NCBI GenBank assembly: GCA_029975525.1
Contig: JARKOX010000294.1
Coordinates: forward strand, 1 to 61,854
Source of the DNA: Prolixibacteraceae bacterium
GTDB lineage: Bacteria > Bacteroidota > Bacteroidia > Bacteroidales > Prolixibacteraceae
DNA: 61,854 nt
Direction: 5' to 3'
A program made the translations under genes and the position numbers. Below the pieces are notes generated by a model. The model did not search any database and was not told the DNA's origin. It saw nothing but the letters and a program-made list of their open reading frames with translations. Of this stretch, positions 34,643 to 43,445 are shown piece after piece (within the stretch, counting starts at the first letter, position 1; each line of letters opens with the position of its first letter).

Positions 34643-37600
34643 TTATTCGGCGCCGTTTTCGTCGTCGTATTGTCCGATATACTGGGTGGCGCTCATGCCA
34701 AATTCCTGCCGGAAGCATTTGCGGAAGTGCGAAACATCTTTAAATCCGACCGAAAAAGCGATCTCCGAAACGGTCAGGTTTTTTTGCAGCAGCAGTTGTG
34801 CGGCGCGTTTCAGCCGGATGCTGCGGATAAATTCTTTTACGGTCATGTCGGTGAGGGCGTTCAGTTTGCGATAAAGTTGCATCCGGCTGACTCCCACTTC
34901 GGCGGCAAACCGTTCAATATCGAGGTCGCTGTCGGCAATGTTTTTTTCGACCGCTTCAATGGCCCGCTGCAGGAAACGCTCGTCGGGCGGGCTGATCAGG
35001 ATATTTTTGGGTTGCAGGACCAGTTCGCCGGTATATTTTTGTTTCAACGACTGCCTGACGGACAGCAGGTTTTCTACTTTGGTTTGCAGGATGACCAGGT
35101 CGAAAGGTTTGGTAATGTAGTCGTCGGCGCCAAAGGAGAGTCCTTCGAGTTCCTGTTCTTTGGAGGTGAGGGCCGTGAGCAGGATCACCGGGATGTGCGA
35201 GGTGCGTTCGTCATTTTTCACCCGTCGGCAAAGTTCCAGGCCATCCATTTCGGGCATCAGAATGTCGCTGATAATAACGTCGGGGATGGTTTTGGTCGCG
35301 ATATCCCAGCCTTCCTGTCCGTTGCGGGCTTCCAGAATCTGAAAGTCGGAGGAAAAGTGGCTGCGGATAAAATAGCGGACATCGGCATTGTCTTCGGCCA
35401 GCAGCATGATCTTGGAACGGAAAGATTCAGAAACGCCATCGGCCGGCTGATTCTCTTCGTCGGCAGGGGCCGTCTCCTCCGAAACCGCTTCCAGATAGGG
35501 TAACCGGACGGTAAACAGCGATCCTTTGTCGGGCTCGCTGCTGACAAACACTTTTCCGTCGTGCAGCTTGACCAGCTCTTTAACCAGCGCCAGGCCAATG
35601 CCCGAGCCGGGTTGCCTGCGTTCTTCGCCCGACTGGAAAAAGCGCTGGAAGATCCGGTCGAAATCGGCCTGAGAAATTCCTGTGCCGGTATCTTTCACCG
35701 TAATCTCCACAAAACGCTGGTCGGGCTGGCTGCCGCTGCCACCTTCCGGAGTGTCGAACACCAGCGACAGGTTAACATTCACCAGTCCCCCGGTGCCGGT
35801 AAATTTCAGCGCATTTGAAATCAGGTTGTTGAGGATCTTTTCCAGCTTGTCGGGATCGAAAAGCGCCAGTATCTTCGGGGTGAGTGCGTTGAAATGCAGG
35901 TTGATCTCCTTTTCCCGGGCGTAATTTTCAAAAGAGCTGACTACTCCCGAAACAAAGCTGACCAGGTCGCCCCGCGAAAATTCCAGTTTTAGGCTGCTGG
36001 TTTCCAGTTTCCGGAAGTCGAGGATCTGGTTGATGAGCCGGTTCAGCTGCTGGGCATTGCGGTTCATGATTTCCAGGTGCGCCGGAATCTCTTCCGGCGG
36101 AATGCGGTTGGTCATCAGTTTTTCGAGCGGCCCCAGAATGAGCGTCAGCGGGGTGCGTATTTCGTGCGAAATATTGGTAAAAAAGCTCAGTTTGAGCATA
36201 TCCAGTTCGTGTAGTTTGCGCGCCTTCATCCGTTCGAAGATCAGCTCATTTTTCAGTTTTTCGCGGTTGATGAAAAATTTGATCAGCGTAAAAATGAGCA
36301 GGGAGATAACAGCCAGCAGCAGCACCTTGAACAACCAGGTTTTCCAGAATGGCGGCAGGACCGTGATCCGCAGGGTGCGCTCATTGCCGGCATCGGGGAT
36401 GCCCGGGATGACACTTTTGATGCGCAGGACATATTGGCCGGGGTCGAGGTTGGTGTAGGTGGCCGTGCGCGAAGTGCCCGGCTCGTTCCACTCCTTGTCG
36501 AAACCTTCCAGGTAGTAGGAGTAGAGGTTTTTTTCGTTGTTGCCAAAATCGAGTGCGGCAAACTCAACCGTAAAAACTTTTTGGCTGTAGGGAAGGGTTA
36601 TTTCGTCGGTTTCACTGATGCTTTTGGGCAGAATGGAACCTTTGTGGCGGCTGATTTCAATGGATTTATTGAAGATCTTCAGGTCGGTGAGGACGATGGG
36701 AGCTGCCTGGTTGTTGGCTTTGATATCGAGCGGGTTGAAGATGTTGAAGCCCGAAATACCCCCGAAAAGAAGTTCGCCCGTGGGCGATTTGTAGGCGGCG
36801 CCGTAACAAAACTGGTCATTTTGCAGCCCGTCTTTTCTTGAAAAGCTGCGGAAAAATCCGGTTTCGGGATTGAAGCAGGACAATCCGTTGGAGGTGCTTA
36901 CCCACAAATTCCGGTTGTTGTCTTCCAGAATGCCCAGGGTCTGGTTGTTGGCCAGCCCGTCTTTCTCCCGGTAATATTTCAGGGCGCCTTTTTCTTTGGA
37001 ATAGAGGGCAACGCCCCGGTTCAGGGTGGTTATCCAGACCCGCTTGCGGGAATCTTCGGTAAAGGCCCGGGAGTACTCCGGATAACGGATGATTTTTTCG
37101 GTCTCCGGGTTGTAAATGATAATACGTTCTTTGGTGCCCATCCAGATGTCGCCGTCCGAGTCTTCGCTGATCCAGTTGACCTGTTCGTTCCCGGCCAGTT
37201 GCGGATAGTGCTGAAATGTACCGGTTGCCGGGTCGAAGCGGTCGACGCCCAGGGAGGTGGCAATCCAGATATTTTGCCGGCTGTCTGACAGAAAGGCCCA
37301 GATCCGGTCATCGGAAATGCTTTTGGGATTGGCCGGGTCGTGCCGGTAGTGGGTGATTTTCCGGGTCGTCAGGTTAAGTACATCGATGCCGCCCAAAAAA
37401 GTGCCGATCCACAGATTGCCCCTGTTGTCGGGCATCAGGGCTTTGATGCAGTTGACCGACAGGGAGTTGGGGTCATTGGGGCGGCGCTGCAGGTATTCAA
37501 AAGTTCCGGAGACCGGGTCGAGAATATTCACCCCGCCATCTTCTGTACCCACCCATATCTTTTTCTGTTTATCGATCCAGAAGCAGTACACTTCGTTGTT

Positions 37601-38752
37601 GTTCAGGTAGTGGTTGTCGAAAGGCAGCGAACGGTACTGGCGAAAGACCTGCTTGTTGTGGATCATCAGGTTGATGCCACTGCGGGTTCCGATCCAGGTG
37701 TCGCCCCTGTTGTCGTGAAAAACCCGCAGAATCGAGTTGTGGGCCAGACTTTGAGAGTCGCGTTCGTCATGAAACCACGAATTGATAACTCCTTTTTCGG
37801 GATGGAACAGGTAGAGGCCGCCGCGTGTCCCGATCCAGTAGTTGCCCTGCTGGTCGCAGGAGATGGTCCGGACGGTGGAGCTGCGGAAGTTGGACGGGTC
37901 GGGGTTTACGTGGCGCAGTTCGCCGGTTGTCGGATCGGCAATAAAAATTCCGCTGGCATAGGTTCCGATCCAGATTTTTCCATCGGCGCCGGCCAACAAC
38001 TCCCAGATCTCCTGGTTTTGGTTGATCCCGAAGGGGAGGGTAAAAGGTTTAACCACGTTGGCCGCCGGGTCGAGGATAAAGATGCCGTTGTTGGTTCCCA
38101 TCCACAATTTGCCGGAATGGTCAAAAACGGCTACCCGCACAAAATTGCCTTTAAATGGTTTGGACCGGTCCGCTTCGCGCGGGCGGGCTTTTTCCAGGCG
38201 GCCGTCGGGATGGAGCAGCAGCAGGCAGCTGTCGGAGCCGATCCAGAGCCGGCCTTCCCGGTCTTCGGCAATGGTGTTGGCCGACGCCTGCTCCAGTTGC
38301 AATTCGGGGTGCCTGTCGAAAAGAGGCGAAAAACACTCCTGCTCGCGGTCAAAAAGGTTCAACCCGCCATTTTCGGTTCCCACAAAAAGTTTTCCTTCGT
38401 GGTTTTCAAAAATTACCCGCACCAGGTTCCCTTTCAGGCTGGCCGAATCTTCGGGCGAGTTTTCAAAGACGGTGAACCGGTATCCGTCGAAGCGGCTGGC
38501 TCCCTGCGTGGTTCCGAACCACATGAATCCTTTCCGGTCCTGGAAGATACAGTGCACCTGGTTGTTCGACAGCCCGTTTTCCTGCGAGAAATAGTCGAAA
38601 GCGTAACTGTTCCCCTGGGCATATGTCAATCCGCAGCAGAGCGTCAGTAAAAACAGCAGCAGATATCGCTCCGGCAGCAACAGCCAGCCGGAGCAGGTTT
38701 TCAGGATATTCTGCCATCTGATCGGATATGGTATTTTTTTCACAAAATTCAC
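34643..38752 (-). CDS. Hybrid two-component system regulator (HTCS)
   Basis: A 1369-residue sensor and transcription factor in one chain. After a membrane anchor or signal (to about residue 46) come two seven-bladed-propeller halves made of two-component regulator propeller repeats (IFQDRKGFMWFGT, IWIGTYASG and others). The Y_Y_Y domain is near 720-790 and a membrane helix near 800-820. Next are the histidine kinase with SHEIRTPLT (near 862), an HATPase with NLISNALKF, DTGTGIS and GSGIGLALVK (near 1050), a receiver with ISDILMPEMDG (phospho-Asp near 1162), and an AraC-type HTH (about 1257-1354). It senses periplasmic oligosaccharides and should activate the adjacent pectin operons. It is 113 bases downstream of a sugar kinase gene. 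All catalytic residues look intact. Confidence 0.95.
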   Translation of the reverse strand: MNFVKKIPYPIRWQNILKTCSGWLLLPERYLLLFLLTLCCGLTYAQGNSYAFDYFSQENGLSNNQVHCIFQDRKGFMWFGTTQGASRFDGYRFTVFENSPEDSASLKGNLVRVIFENHEGKLFVGTENGGLNLFDREQECFSPLFDRHPELQLEQASANTIAEDREGRLWIGSDSCLLLLHPDGRLEKARPREADRSKPFKGNFVRVAVFDHSGKLWMGTNNGIFILDPAANVVKPFTLPFGINQNQEIWELLAGADGKIWIGTYASGIFIADPTTGELRHVNPDPSNFRSSTVRTISCDQQGNYWIGTRGGLYLFHPEKGVINSWFHDERDSQSLAHNSILRVFHDNRGDTWIGTRSGINLMIHNKQVFRQYRSLPFDNHYLNNNEVYCFWIDKQKKIWVGTEDGGVNILDPVSGTFEYLQRRPNDPNSLSVNCIKALMPDNRGNLWIGTFLGGIDVLNLTTRKITHYRHDPANPKSISDDRIWAFLSDSRQNIWIATSLGVDRFDPATGTFQHYPQLAGNEQVNWISEDSDGDIWMGTKERIIIYNPETEKIIRYPEYSRAFTEDSRKRVWITTLNRGVALYSKEKGALKYYREKDGLANNQTLGILEDNNRNLWVSTSNGLSCFNPETGFFRSFSRKDGLQNDQFCYGAAYKSPTGELLFGGISGFNIFNPLDIKANNQAAPIVLTDLKIFNKSIEISRHKGSILPKSISETDEITLPYSQKVFTVEFAALDFGNNEKNLYSYYLEGFDKEWNEPGTSRTATYTNLDPGQYVLRIKSVIPGIPDAGNERTLRITVLPPFWKTWLFKVLLLAVISLLIFTLIKFFINREKLKNELIFERMKARKLHELDMLKLSFFTNISHEIRTPLTLILGPLEKLMTNRIPPEEIPAHLEIMNRNAQQLNRLINQILDFRKLETSSLKLEFSRGDLVSFVSGVVSSFENYAREKEINLHFNALTPKILALFDPDKLEKILNNLISNALKFTGTGGLVNVNLSLVFDTPEGGSGSQPDQRFVEITVKDTGTGISQADFDRIFQRFFQSGEERRQPGSGIGLALVKELVKLHDGKVFVSSEPDKGSLFTVRLPYLEAVSEETAPADEENQPADGVSESFRSKIMLLAEDNADVRYFIRSHFSSDFQILEARNGQEGWDIATKTIPDVIISDILMPEMDGLELCRRVKNDERTSHIPVILLTALTSKEQELEGLSFGADDYITKPFDLVILQTKVENLLSVRQSLKQKYTGELVLQPKNILISPPDERFLQRAIEAVEKNIADSDLDIERFAAEVGVSRMQLYRKLNALTDMTVKEFIRSIRLKRAAQLLLQKNLTVSEIAFSVGFKDVSHFRKCFRQEFGMSATQYIGQYDDENGAE

Positions 38753-38865
38753 CTTTATGTTTTTCCGGAAAGCCGGGGGGTGAAGTTAACCTAAAATTCA
38801 CAAATTGAGAAGCTGCCGCCTGCATTTGACCGCCGGCCACGCGGACAAAAAGCGGAAGTTTGCGG

Positions 38866-39774
38866 TTACCGGCGCTCGTCGTTTCTTTTGATTTGTTCAA
38901 TTTCAGCCGGCGAATAGCCGGGCGTGGCGCCTTCGCGCGAGGCCACGAGCGCTCCCACGGCACAGGCCCGCGCCAGCGACTCTTCGGGCGGCCTCTTTTC
39001 GATCATCGCGTCGATCAGCCCGGCCAGGAAAGCATCGCCGGCGCCAACGGTGTCGGCGACCTGCACCGGATAGCCGGGATGTTCGCAGTAGCTGTCATTG
39101 CCGTAAAACGCCGCTCCGTGCGCTCCCCGCGTAACACAAACGGCTTTGACGCCAAAATGGAGGCATACTGCCGCCATCTGCTCTTGCATCGTTTTCCCGT
39201 GAAGGGCGAACCATTCCGTTAACCGGGCGAGTTCTTCGTCGTTCATTTTTACCATGTCGCAGTTGTGGAGCAGCCGTTCGGCCACCTCTTTCCGGTCGAA
39301 GGGCGGGCGCAGGTTGATGTCCAGAATTTTGACGGCGTCGCTGTTCAGCAGTTTTAGCAAGGTTTCGCGGGTGACGGGGTTGCGGGCGGCCAGGCTGCCC
39401 ACTACGATCCAGCCTGCCGATGCTGCTTTTTGGGCCAGTTCGGGCGAAAGCGAGAGGTTGTCCCAGGCCACCGGCTCACAGATTTCGTAGGTGGCATTCC
39501 CGTGGTGGTCGAGGCAGACCAGCACCTGGCTGGTGGGAAGCTCCGGGTCGGTCTGTATCAGGCTGGTGTCCATTTGGTTTTCTTTCAGAAAGTCAAGCAG
39601 TTGTTCGCCGGCCTGGTCATTTCCGATTCGGCTGGCAAACCACGGCGAACGGCCAAGCCGTTTCAGGTGCAGCGCTACATTCATCGGCGCCCCGCCCGGT
39701 TTTGCCCCGGTGGGCAGCCGGTCCCACAGCATTTCGCCAATGCAGAGGATTTGCTGGTTAATGGGTTGTATCAT
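38866..39774 (-). CDS. PfkB-family sugar kinase, fructokinase-like
   Basis: A 302-residue cytoplasmic kinase of the ribokinase/PfkB family. The N-terminal substrate site is GEMLWDRLP with GGAPMNVALHLKRLG (near residues 12-50); the C-terminal ATP/catalytic signature is DTVGAGDAFLAGL with the base Asp (near 250). The phrase GEMLWD-LP-G---GGAP-N is typical of fructokinases, while 2-keto-3-deoxygluconate kinases usually begin differently. So fructokinase is the best call, but in a pectin locus a kinase for a uronate breakdown product cannot be excluded. It lies upstream of the HTCS gene on the same strand and may share its transcript. Confidence 0.8.
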   Translation of the reverse strand: MIQPINQQILCIGEMLWDRLPTGAKPGGAPMNVALHLKRLGRSPWFASRIGNDQAGEQLLDFLKENQMDTSLIQTDPELPTSQVLVCLDHHGNATYEICEPVAWDNLSLSPELAQKAASAGWIVVGSLAARNPVTRETLLKLLNSDAVKILDINLRPPFDRKEVAERLLHNCDMVKMNDEELARLTEWFALHGKTMQEQMAAVCLHFGVKAVCVTRGAHGAAFYGNDSYCEHPGYPVQVADTVGAGDAFLAGLIDAMIEKRPPEESLARACAVGALVASREGATPGYSPAEIEQIKRNDERR

Positions 39775-40253
39775 TTTTTCGTTTTATGGTGATTCTGGAT
39801 GGGTTGAAAAAGTGGCGGTTCCACTCCTCAACTCCGGCGGGGTGCCAGGAGATTTTCTCTGGAAGTATGGTGGTTTTTTTCGTCGACCTGTGCAAACAGG
39901 CGCTGGTTGCGGGCGATCGTTCGCCCGGTTTGAGGGAGCTCGCTTTCGGTTGGAAGACGGCTTCGTGCCGGAGCTGAAAAAAAAGGAACATCAATAACGT
40001 ATGGTTCATGGCAGCCTTGGTTTTTGCCGGTTTGCGAGGCCGTAAATTACAAATAATTCTCTGATTCGGTTTGCCGCGCAAACAGGGTTGGCAACACGGC
40101 CGGGGAGACCAATCGTGTGGAAAGCGAAATCCGTTATATTTGTCCCCGTAAAAGTATCCCCGAAAAGCGTGAGGGGTAAAAGCTAAGGATAAGTTAAAGA
40201 ATAAATTACGCCGGTTGTGCCTTGGCGCGCCGGTTAACTAAAAACAGATAATT
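39775..40253. other. Divergent intergenic region, kinase and fabD
   Basis: About 480 bases with no convincing gene; a minus-strand frame near 39758-40081 has no recognisable content. It contains a palindrome CGGGCGA/TTCGCCCG near 39915 and the fabD promoter region. The predicted fabD leader (from about 40148) is over 100 bases long and carries CCCC/GGGG and GCCGG-type inverted repeats, so it should be structured. Confidence 0.5.
40135..40142 (+). promoter_or_regulatory. -7 box of fabD
   Basis: TATATTTG is an exact match to the Bacteroidota -7 consensus. No TTTG is found 19-21 bases upstream, so the assignment rests on the -7 box and on position. Confidence 0.45.
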
Positions 40254-41144
40254 ATGAAGGCATTTATCTTTCCCGGACAAGGAGCACAATTTCCGGGCAT
40301 GGGTCGCGACCTGTATGAAAATTCGGCGATGGCCCGTGAACTGTTTGAAAAGGCCAATGAATTACTGGGCTTCCGCATTACAGAAATCATGTTTGAAGGA
40401 ACCGTTGACGATCTGAAACAGACCAAAGTTACCCAGCCGGCAATTTTTCTTCATTCGGTATTGCTGGCCAAAACTTTGAAAGCGTTCAGTCCCGACATGG
40501 TTGCCGGCCACTCGCTGGGAGAGTTTTCGGCGTTGGTAGCCAACGGCGCCCTTACTTTTGAAGACGGCCTGCTGCTGGTCGCCAAGCGTGCCCAGGCCAT
40601 GCAGAAGGCGTGTGAGCAAGAGCCTTCAACAATGGCCGCCATCGTTGGGCTTGAAGATGCCGTGGTGGAAGAGGTGTGCCAGTCGCTGTCTGAAGTGGTG
40701 GTGGCTGCCAACTACAATTGCCCGGGGCAGCTGGTGATTTCCGGATCGATAGATGGTATCGACAAAGCCTGTGAAATGCTGACCGCCCGGGGCGCCAAGC
40801 GTGCTCTGAAACTGGTGGTGGGCGGCGCCTTCCATTCTCCGCTGATGGAACCTGCCCGTGAAGAACTGGCTGCTGCAATTAAGAGCACCCATTTCAACCA
40901 GCCGGTCTGTCCGGTTTACCAGAATGTGAATGCCCGTCCGGTTTCTGATCCGGCGCTCATCCGGGAGAATCTGGTGGCACAACTCACCGCCCCCGTTCGC
41001 TGGACGCAAACCGTTCAGAATATGATTGCTGACGGCGCCACCTCATTTACCGAAATCGGTCCGGGGAAAGTGCTGCAGGGGCTGGTCAAAAAGATCGACA
41101 AAAATGTTGAAGTAGCCGGCGTAGAAAGTTATTCGGCTCAGTAG
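40254..41144 (+). CDS. fabD: Malonyl-CoA:ACP transacylase
   Basis: A 296-residue cytoplasmic enzyme that transfers malonyl from CoA to acyl carrier protein in fatty acid synthesis. The N-terminus is FPGQGAQFPGMGRDLYE; the nucleophile is in GHSLGEFSALVA (Ser near residue 85); the Arg-containing KRAQAMQ segment near 110 and the catalytic His in GGAFHSPLM (near 193) are all in place. Length and order match FabD. It stands alone on the plus strand between two minus-strand sugar loci and ends in a strong terminator. It is housekeeping and unrelated to the flanking catabolic genes. Confidence 0.97.
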   Translation: MKAFIFPGQGAQFPGMGRDLYENSAMARELFEKANELLGFRITEIMFEGTVDDLKQTKVTQPAIFLHSVLLAKTLKAFSPDMVAGHSLGEFSALVANGALTFEDGLLLVAKRAQAMQKACEQEPSTMAAIVGLEDAVVEEVCQSLSEVVVAANYNCPGQLVISGSIDGIDKACEMLTARGAKRALKLVVGGAFHSPLMEPAREELAAAIKSTHFNQPVCPVYQNVNARPVSDPALIRENLVAQLTAPVRWTQTVQNMIADGATSFTEIGPGKVLQGLVKKIDKNVEVAGVESYSAQ

Positions 41145-41157
41145 CATATTAAAAAAA

Positions 41158-41215
41158 CAGGAGTTACCTCATCTGCCTGCTCATCCAAGCCGGAAGGTAA
41201 CTCCTGATTTTTTTT
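41158..41215 (+). terminator. Intrinsic terminator of fabD
   Basis: CAGGAGTTACC (41158-41168) pairs exactly with GGTAACTCCTG (41196-41206) across a 27-base loop, followed by A and nine T. It starts 13 bases after the fabD stop. Confidence 0.9.
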
Positions 41216-41368
41216 CTGATTTTAACACTCTCTGGTGTGACAATGCCGGAAAGGTTATCGAAGTTTGGAAGGGATCTTTTCTGCTCTTGAAGCCGCCCCT
41301 GTTAAACGAGGCCAATCAATTCATGTAACTCATTCCGGCGGCCTTTACCGATCCCCCCAACCAACAGT

Positions 41369-42370
41369 TTACTGTCCGGCATAAATAATCGAAATAATTC
41401 CGGCCATAAAAAGTACGAACATAACCGTGAGCATGGAATTGGTCCCTTTGGGCGAATTTTTGAATTCTTTCCAGATAAACACTCCCCAGAGAGCAGCCAC
41501 CAGGGTAGCCCCCTGACCCAGTCCGTAGGAAATTGCGGCGCCGGCTTTTCCGGCGGCAATCAGGTTAAGTGAGTTGCCGATTCCCCAGATCAAACCTCCC
41601 AGGATTCCAACCAGGTGGATCGAGAGTTTTCCTTTAAACCAGGCTTTGTAATTGGTTGGCTCGCCACTGATCGGCTTTTTCATCAAAATCGTATTAAAGA
41701 TGAAATTGCTGATAAAAATTCCAAGAGAGAAGATGACCACGGCCGTATAGGGCGTCATTCTGCCGGCGGCCGGCGATTCGAAGTTGTCAAGGTCCATCGA
41801 GGCAGCTACAAAACGGTAGAAAAACGACATCAGCAACCCGGCCAGAATAGAGATGAGGATCCCTTTGGAGGTGACTTTCTGGTTGCCCGCAGCGGCTTTT
41901 TTATAGGCCACGGCATTGATGATGATGGCGATTGTGATCAGTCCGACTCCCAAAAACAGGAACAACGGATCGCCTTTTTGCGAACCCATGTAGTTGATGA
42001 TTACTCCCAGCACCAGTGCGAGTCCGATGCCCACCGGAAAAGCGACCGACATCCCGGCGATTGCGATGGCCGCCGAGAGAAGAATATTGGCGGCATTAAA
42101 AATAACTCCGCCAAGGAAAGCGCTGCCAATGTTTTTCATATCGGCCTGCGCCAGGTCGGGAAGAAAACTGCGGCCACTGCTGCCCATGCTTCCCAGGGTA
42201 AATGCAAAAATCAGCGATAAAAGCAACACCCCGATCACGTAATCCCAGTAGAATAATTCATAACGCCAGGTTTTTCCGGCCAATTTCTGGGTATTTCCCC
42301 ACGAACCCCAGCACAGCATGGTAATTACGCAAAAGATAATTGCCAGCGAATAATTGTTTACGATGAACAT
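41369..42370 (-). CDS. Sugar transporter of the GRP/DMT type
   Basis: A 333-residue integral membrane protein with about ten helices and no signal peptide. The internal repeat and phrases such as CVITMLCWGSWGNTQKLAGK, SVAFPVGIGLALVLGVIINYM and ISYGLGQGATLVAALWGVFIWKEF place it in the drug/metabolite transporter superfamily, close to the glucose/ribose porter (GRP) and RhaT groups. It is the last gene of the ribose/nucleoside operon, 54 bases after ribokinase, so inner-membrane ribose import is the likely job. This is inference from the neighbours. No terminator with a T run was seen after it. Confidence 0.75.
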   Translation of the reverse strand: MFIVNNYSLAIIFCVITMLCWGSWGNTQKLAGKTWRYELFYWDYVIGVLLLSLIFAFTLGSMGSSGRSFLPDLAQADMKNIGSAFLGGVIFNAANILLSAAIAIAGMSVAFPVGIGLALVLGVIINYMGSQKGDPLFLFLGVGLITIAIIINAVAYKKAAAGNQKVTSKGILISILAGLLMSFFYRFVAASMDLDNFESPAAGRMTPYTAVVIFSLGIFISNFIFNTILMKKPISGEPTNYKAWFKGKLSIHLVGILGGLIWGIGNSLNLIAAGKAGAAISYGLGQGATLVAALWGVFIWKEFKNSPKGTNSMLTVMFVLFMAGIISIIYAGQ

Positions 42371-42424
42371 GATAGTTTTATTTTTTAGTTTATACTTGGT
42401 TGACGATGGTTTTAGCCCGGGAAA

Positions 42425-43351
42425 TTAACGGTTTTGACGGAGAAATTCGCGGACTTCGTTTTCAACAGGAATGGAAGGCTGGGCGCCCATTCGGGTTACC
42501 GAAATTGCTGCTGCGGCTGTGGCAAAGCGCAGGGCTTCCTTCAGGTCACGGCCGCGGCTGATTTCAGCGGCCAAAGCTCCGCAAAAAGTATCACCAGCCG
42601 CCTTAGAATCGACCACCTCGACCTGATAAGAGGGAATCATTCCCGAAAAGTTGTCGTCCAATACAAAAGCACCTGCCGACCCCATTGTAATCACGATGGT
42701 TTTTACCCCTTTTTTCTTTAAGGCCAGGGCAGCTTTTTCGGCAGAAGCGGCATCCGTTACTTTTACCCCGGTTAGTTGTGCGGCTTCGTTTTCATTGGGG
42801 ATGAGGAGGGAGACGTTTTTCAGCAACGTGTCGGGAAGCTGAGCCGCCGGCGCCGGATTGAGGATAACTGTTTTCCCGCTTTGCGCTGCCCGTTCGGCAA
42901 CGTAGGTAACCGTATCGATGGGAATTTCCAGCTGAAGGAGGATAATGCCGGCAGTCTCCAGTTCGGGAGCTGCCCGGTCGATGTCTTCCGGCGAAAGTGA
43001 TCCGTTGGAACTGTCGGCAACGATAATGGAGTTTTCCCCCTTTCCGTCGACCATAATCATGGCTACGCCACTTGGTTTGACAGGATCGGTTGCTACCAGA
43101 CGGGTGGAGATGCCTTCCTCTTCCAGGTGCTGCATCGCCTTACTCCCGAAAATATCGTTTCCAATTTTTCCTACAAAAGCAACAGTGCCTCCGCACCGCT
43201 TGGCGGCAACGGCCTGGTTGGCGCCTTTCCCTCCCTGGGTCATAAAAAAATCTCCTCCCAGGATGGTTTCCCCGGGAGCAGGGAATTTTTGGGTTTTGAT
43301 GACCATATCGGTGTTGGAGCTGCCGATAACCAGGATTTTATTTCTATTCAT
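42425..43351 (-). CDS. rbsK: Ribokinase
   Basis: A 308-residue cytoplasmic PfkB-family kinase. The N-terminal substrate signature is IGSSNTDMVIKTQKFPAPGET with GGKGANQAVAAKRCGG (near 38-55), and the C-terminal signature is DSKAAGDTFCGALA (catalytic Asp near 255). NTDMV and GGKGANQA are diagnostic for ribokinases against other PfkB kinases. It phosphorylates ribose to ribose-5-phosphate, the last step for ribose released by the nucleoside hydrolases of the same operon. Neighbours: the GRP-type transporter 54 bases downstream and the sulfatase 94 bases upstream. The gene looks more GC-rich than the genes upstream of it. Confidence 0.93.
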   Translation of the reverse strand: MNRNKILVIGSSNTDMVIKTQKFPAPGETILGGDFFMTQGGKGANQAVAAKRCGGTVAFVGKIGNDIFGSKAMQHLEEEGISTRLVATDPVKPSGVAMIMVDGKGENSIIVADSSNGSLSPEDIDRAAPELETAGIILLQLEIPIDTVTYVAERAAQSGKTVILNPAPAAQLPDTLLKNVSLLIPNENEAAQLTGVKVTDAASAEKAALALKKKGVKTIVITMGSAGAFVLDDNFSGMIPSYQVEVVDSKAAGDTFCGALAAEISRGRDLKEALRFATAAAAISVTRMGAQPSIPVENEVREFLRQNR

Positions 43352-43445
43352 AGAATAATATTTTTATAAGTTTTTTTAAAATTGTGATCATTCCTTTCAA
43401 GCCACGCAATTAGACAGGTTGTCTGTCTGTATAACTGCAGTAGAG

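Noticed and set aside
18996-38752. Many long open frames on the plus strand opposite the SusC, SusD and HTCS genes
   Set aside because: They are antisense shadows of GC-rich coding sequence, rich in Gly, Val and Phe, and carry no recognisable domains.
39758-40081. A 107-codon minus-strand frame before the sugar kinase
   Set aside because: No signal, domain or start site; it overlaps the kinase start and is poor in conserved-looking features.
43400-43430. Repeated GACAG/CTGTC text between sulfatase and ribokinase
   Set aside because: Too short and imperfect to call an operator or terminator; no promoter box nearby.
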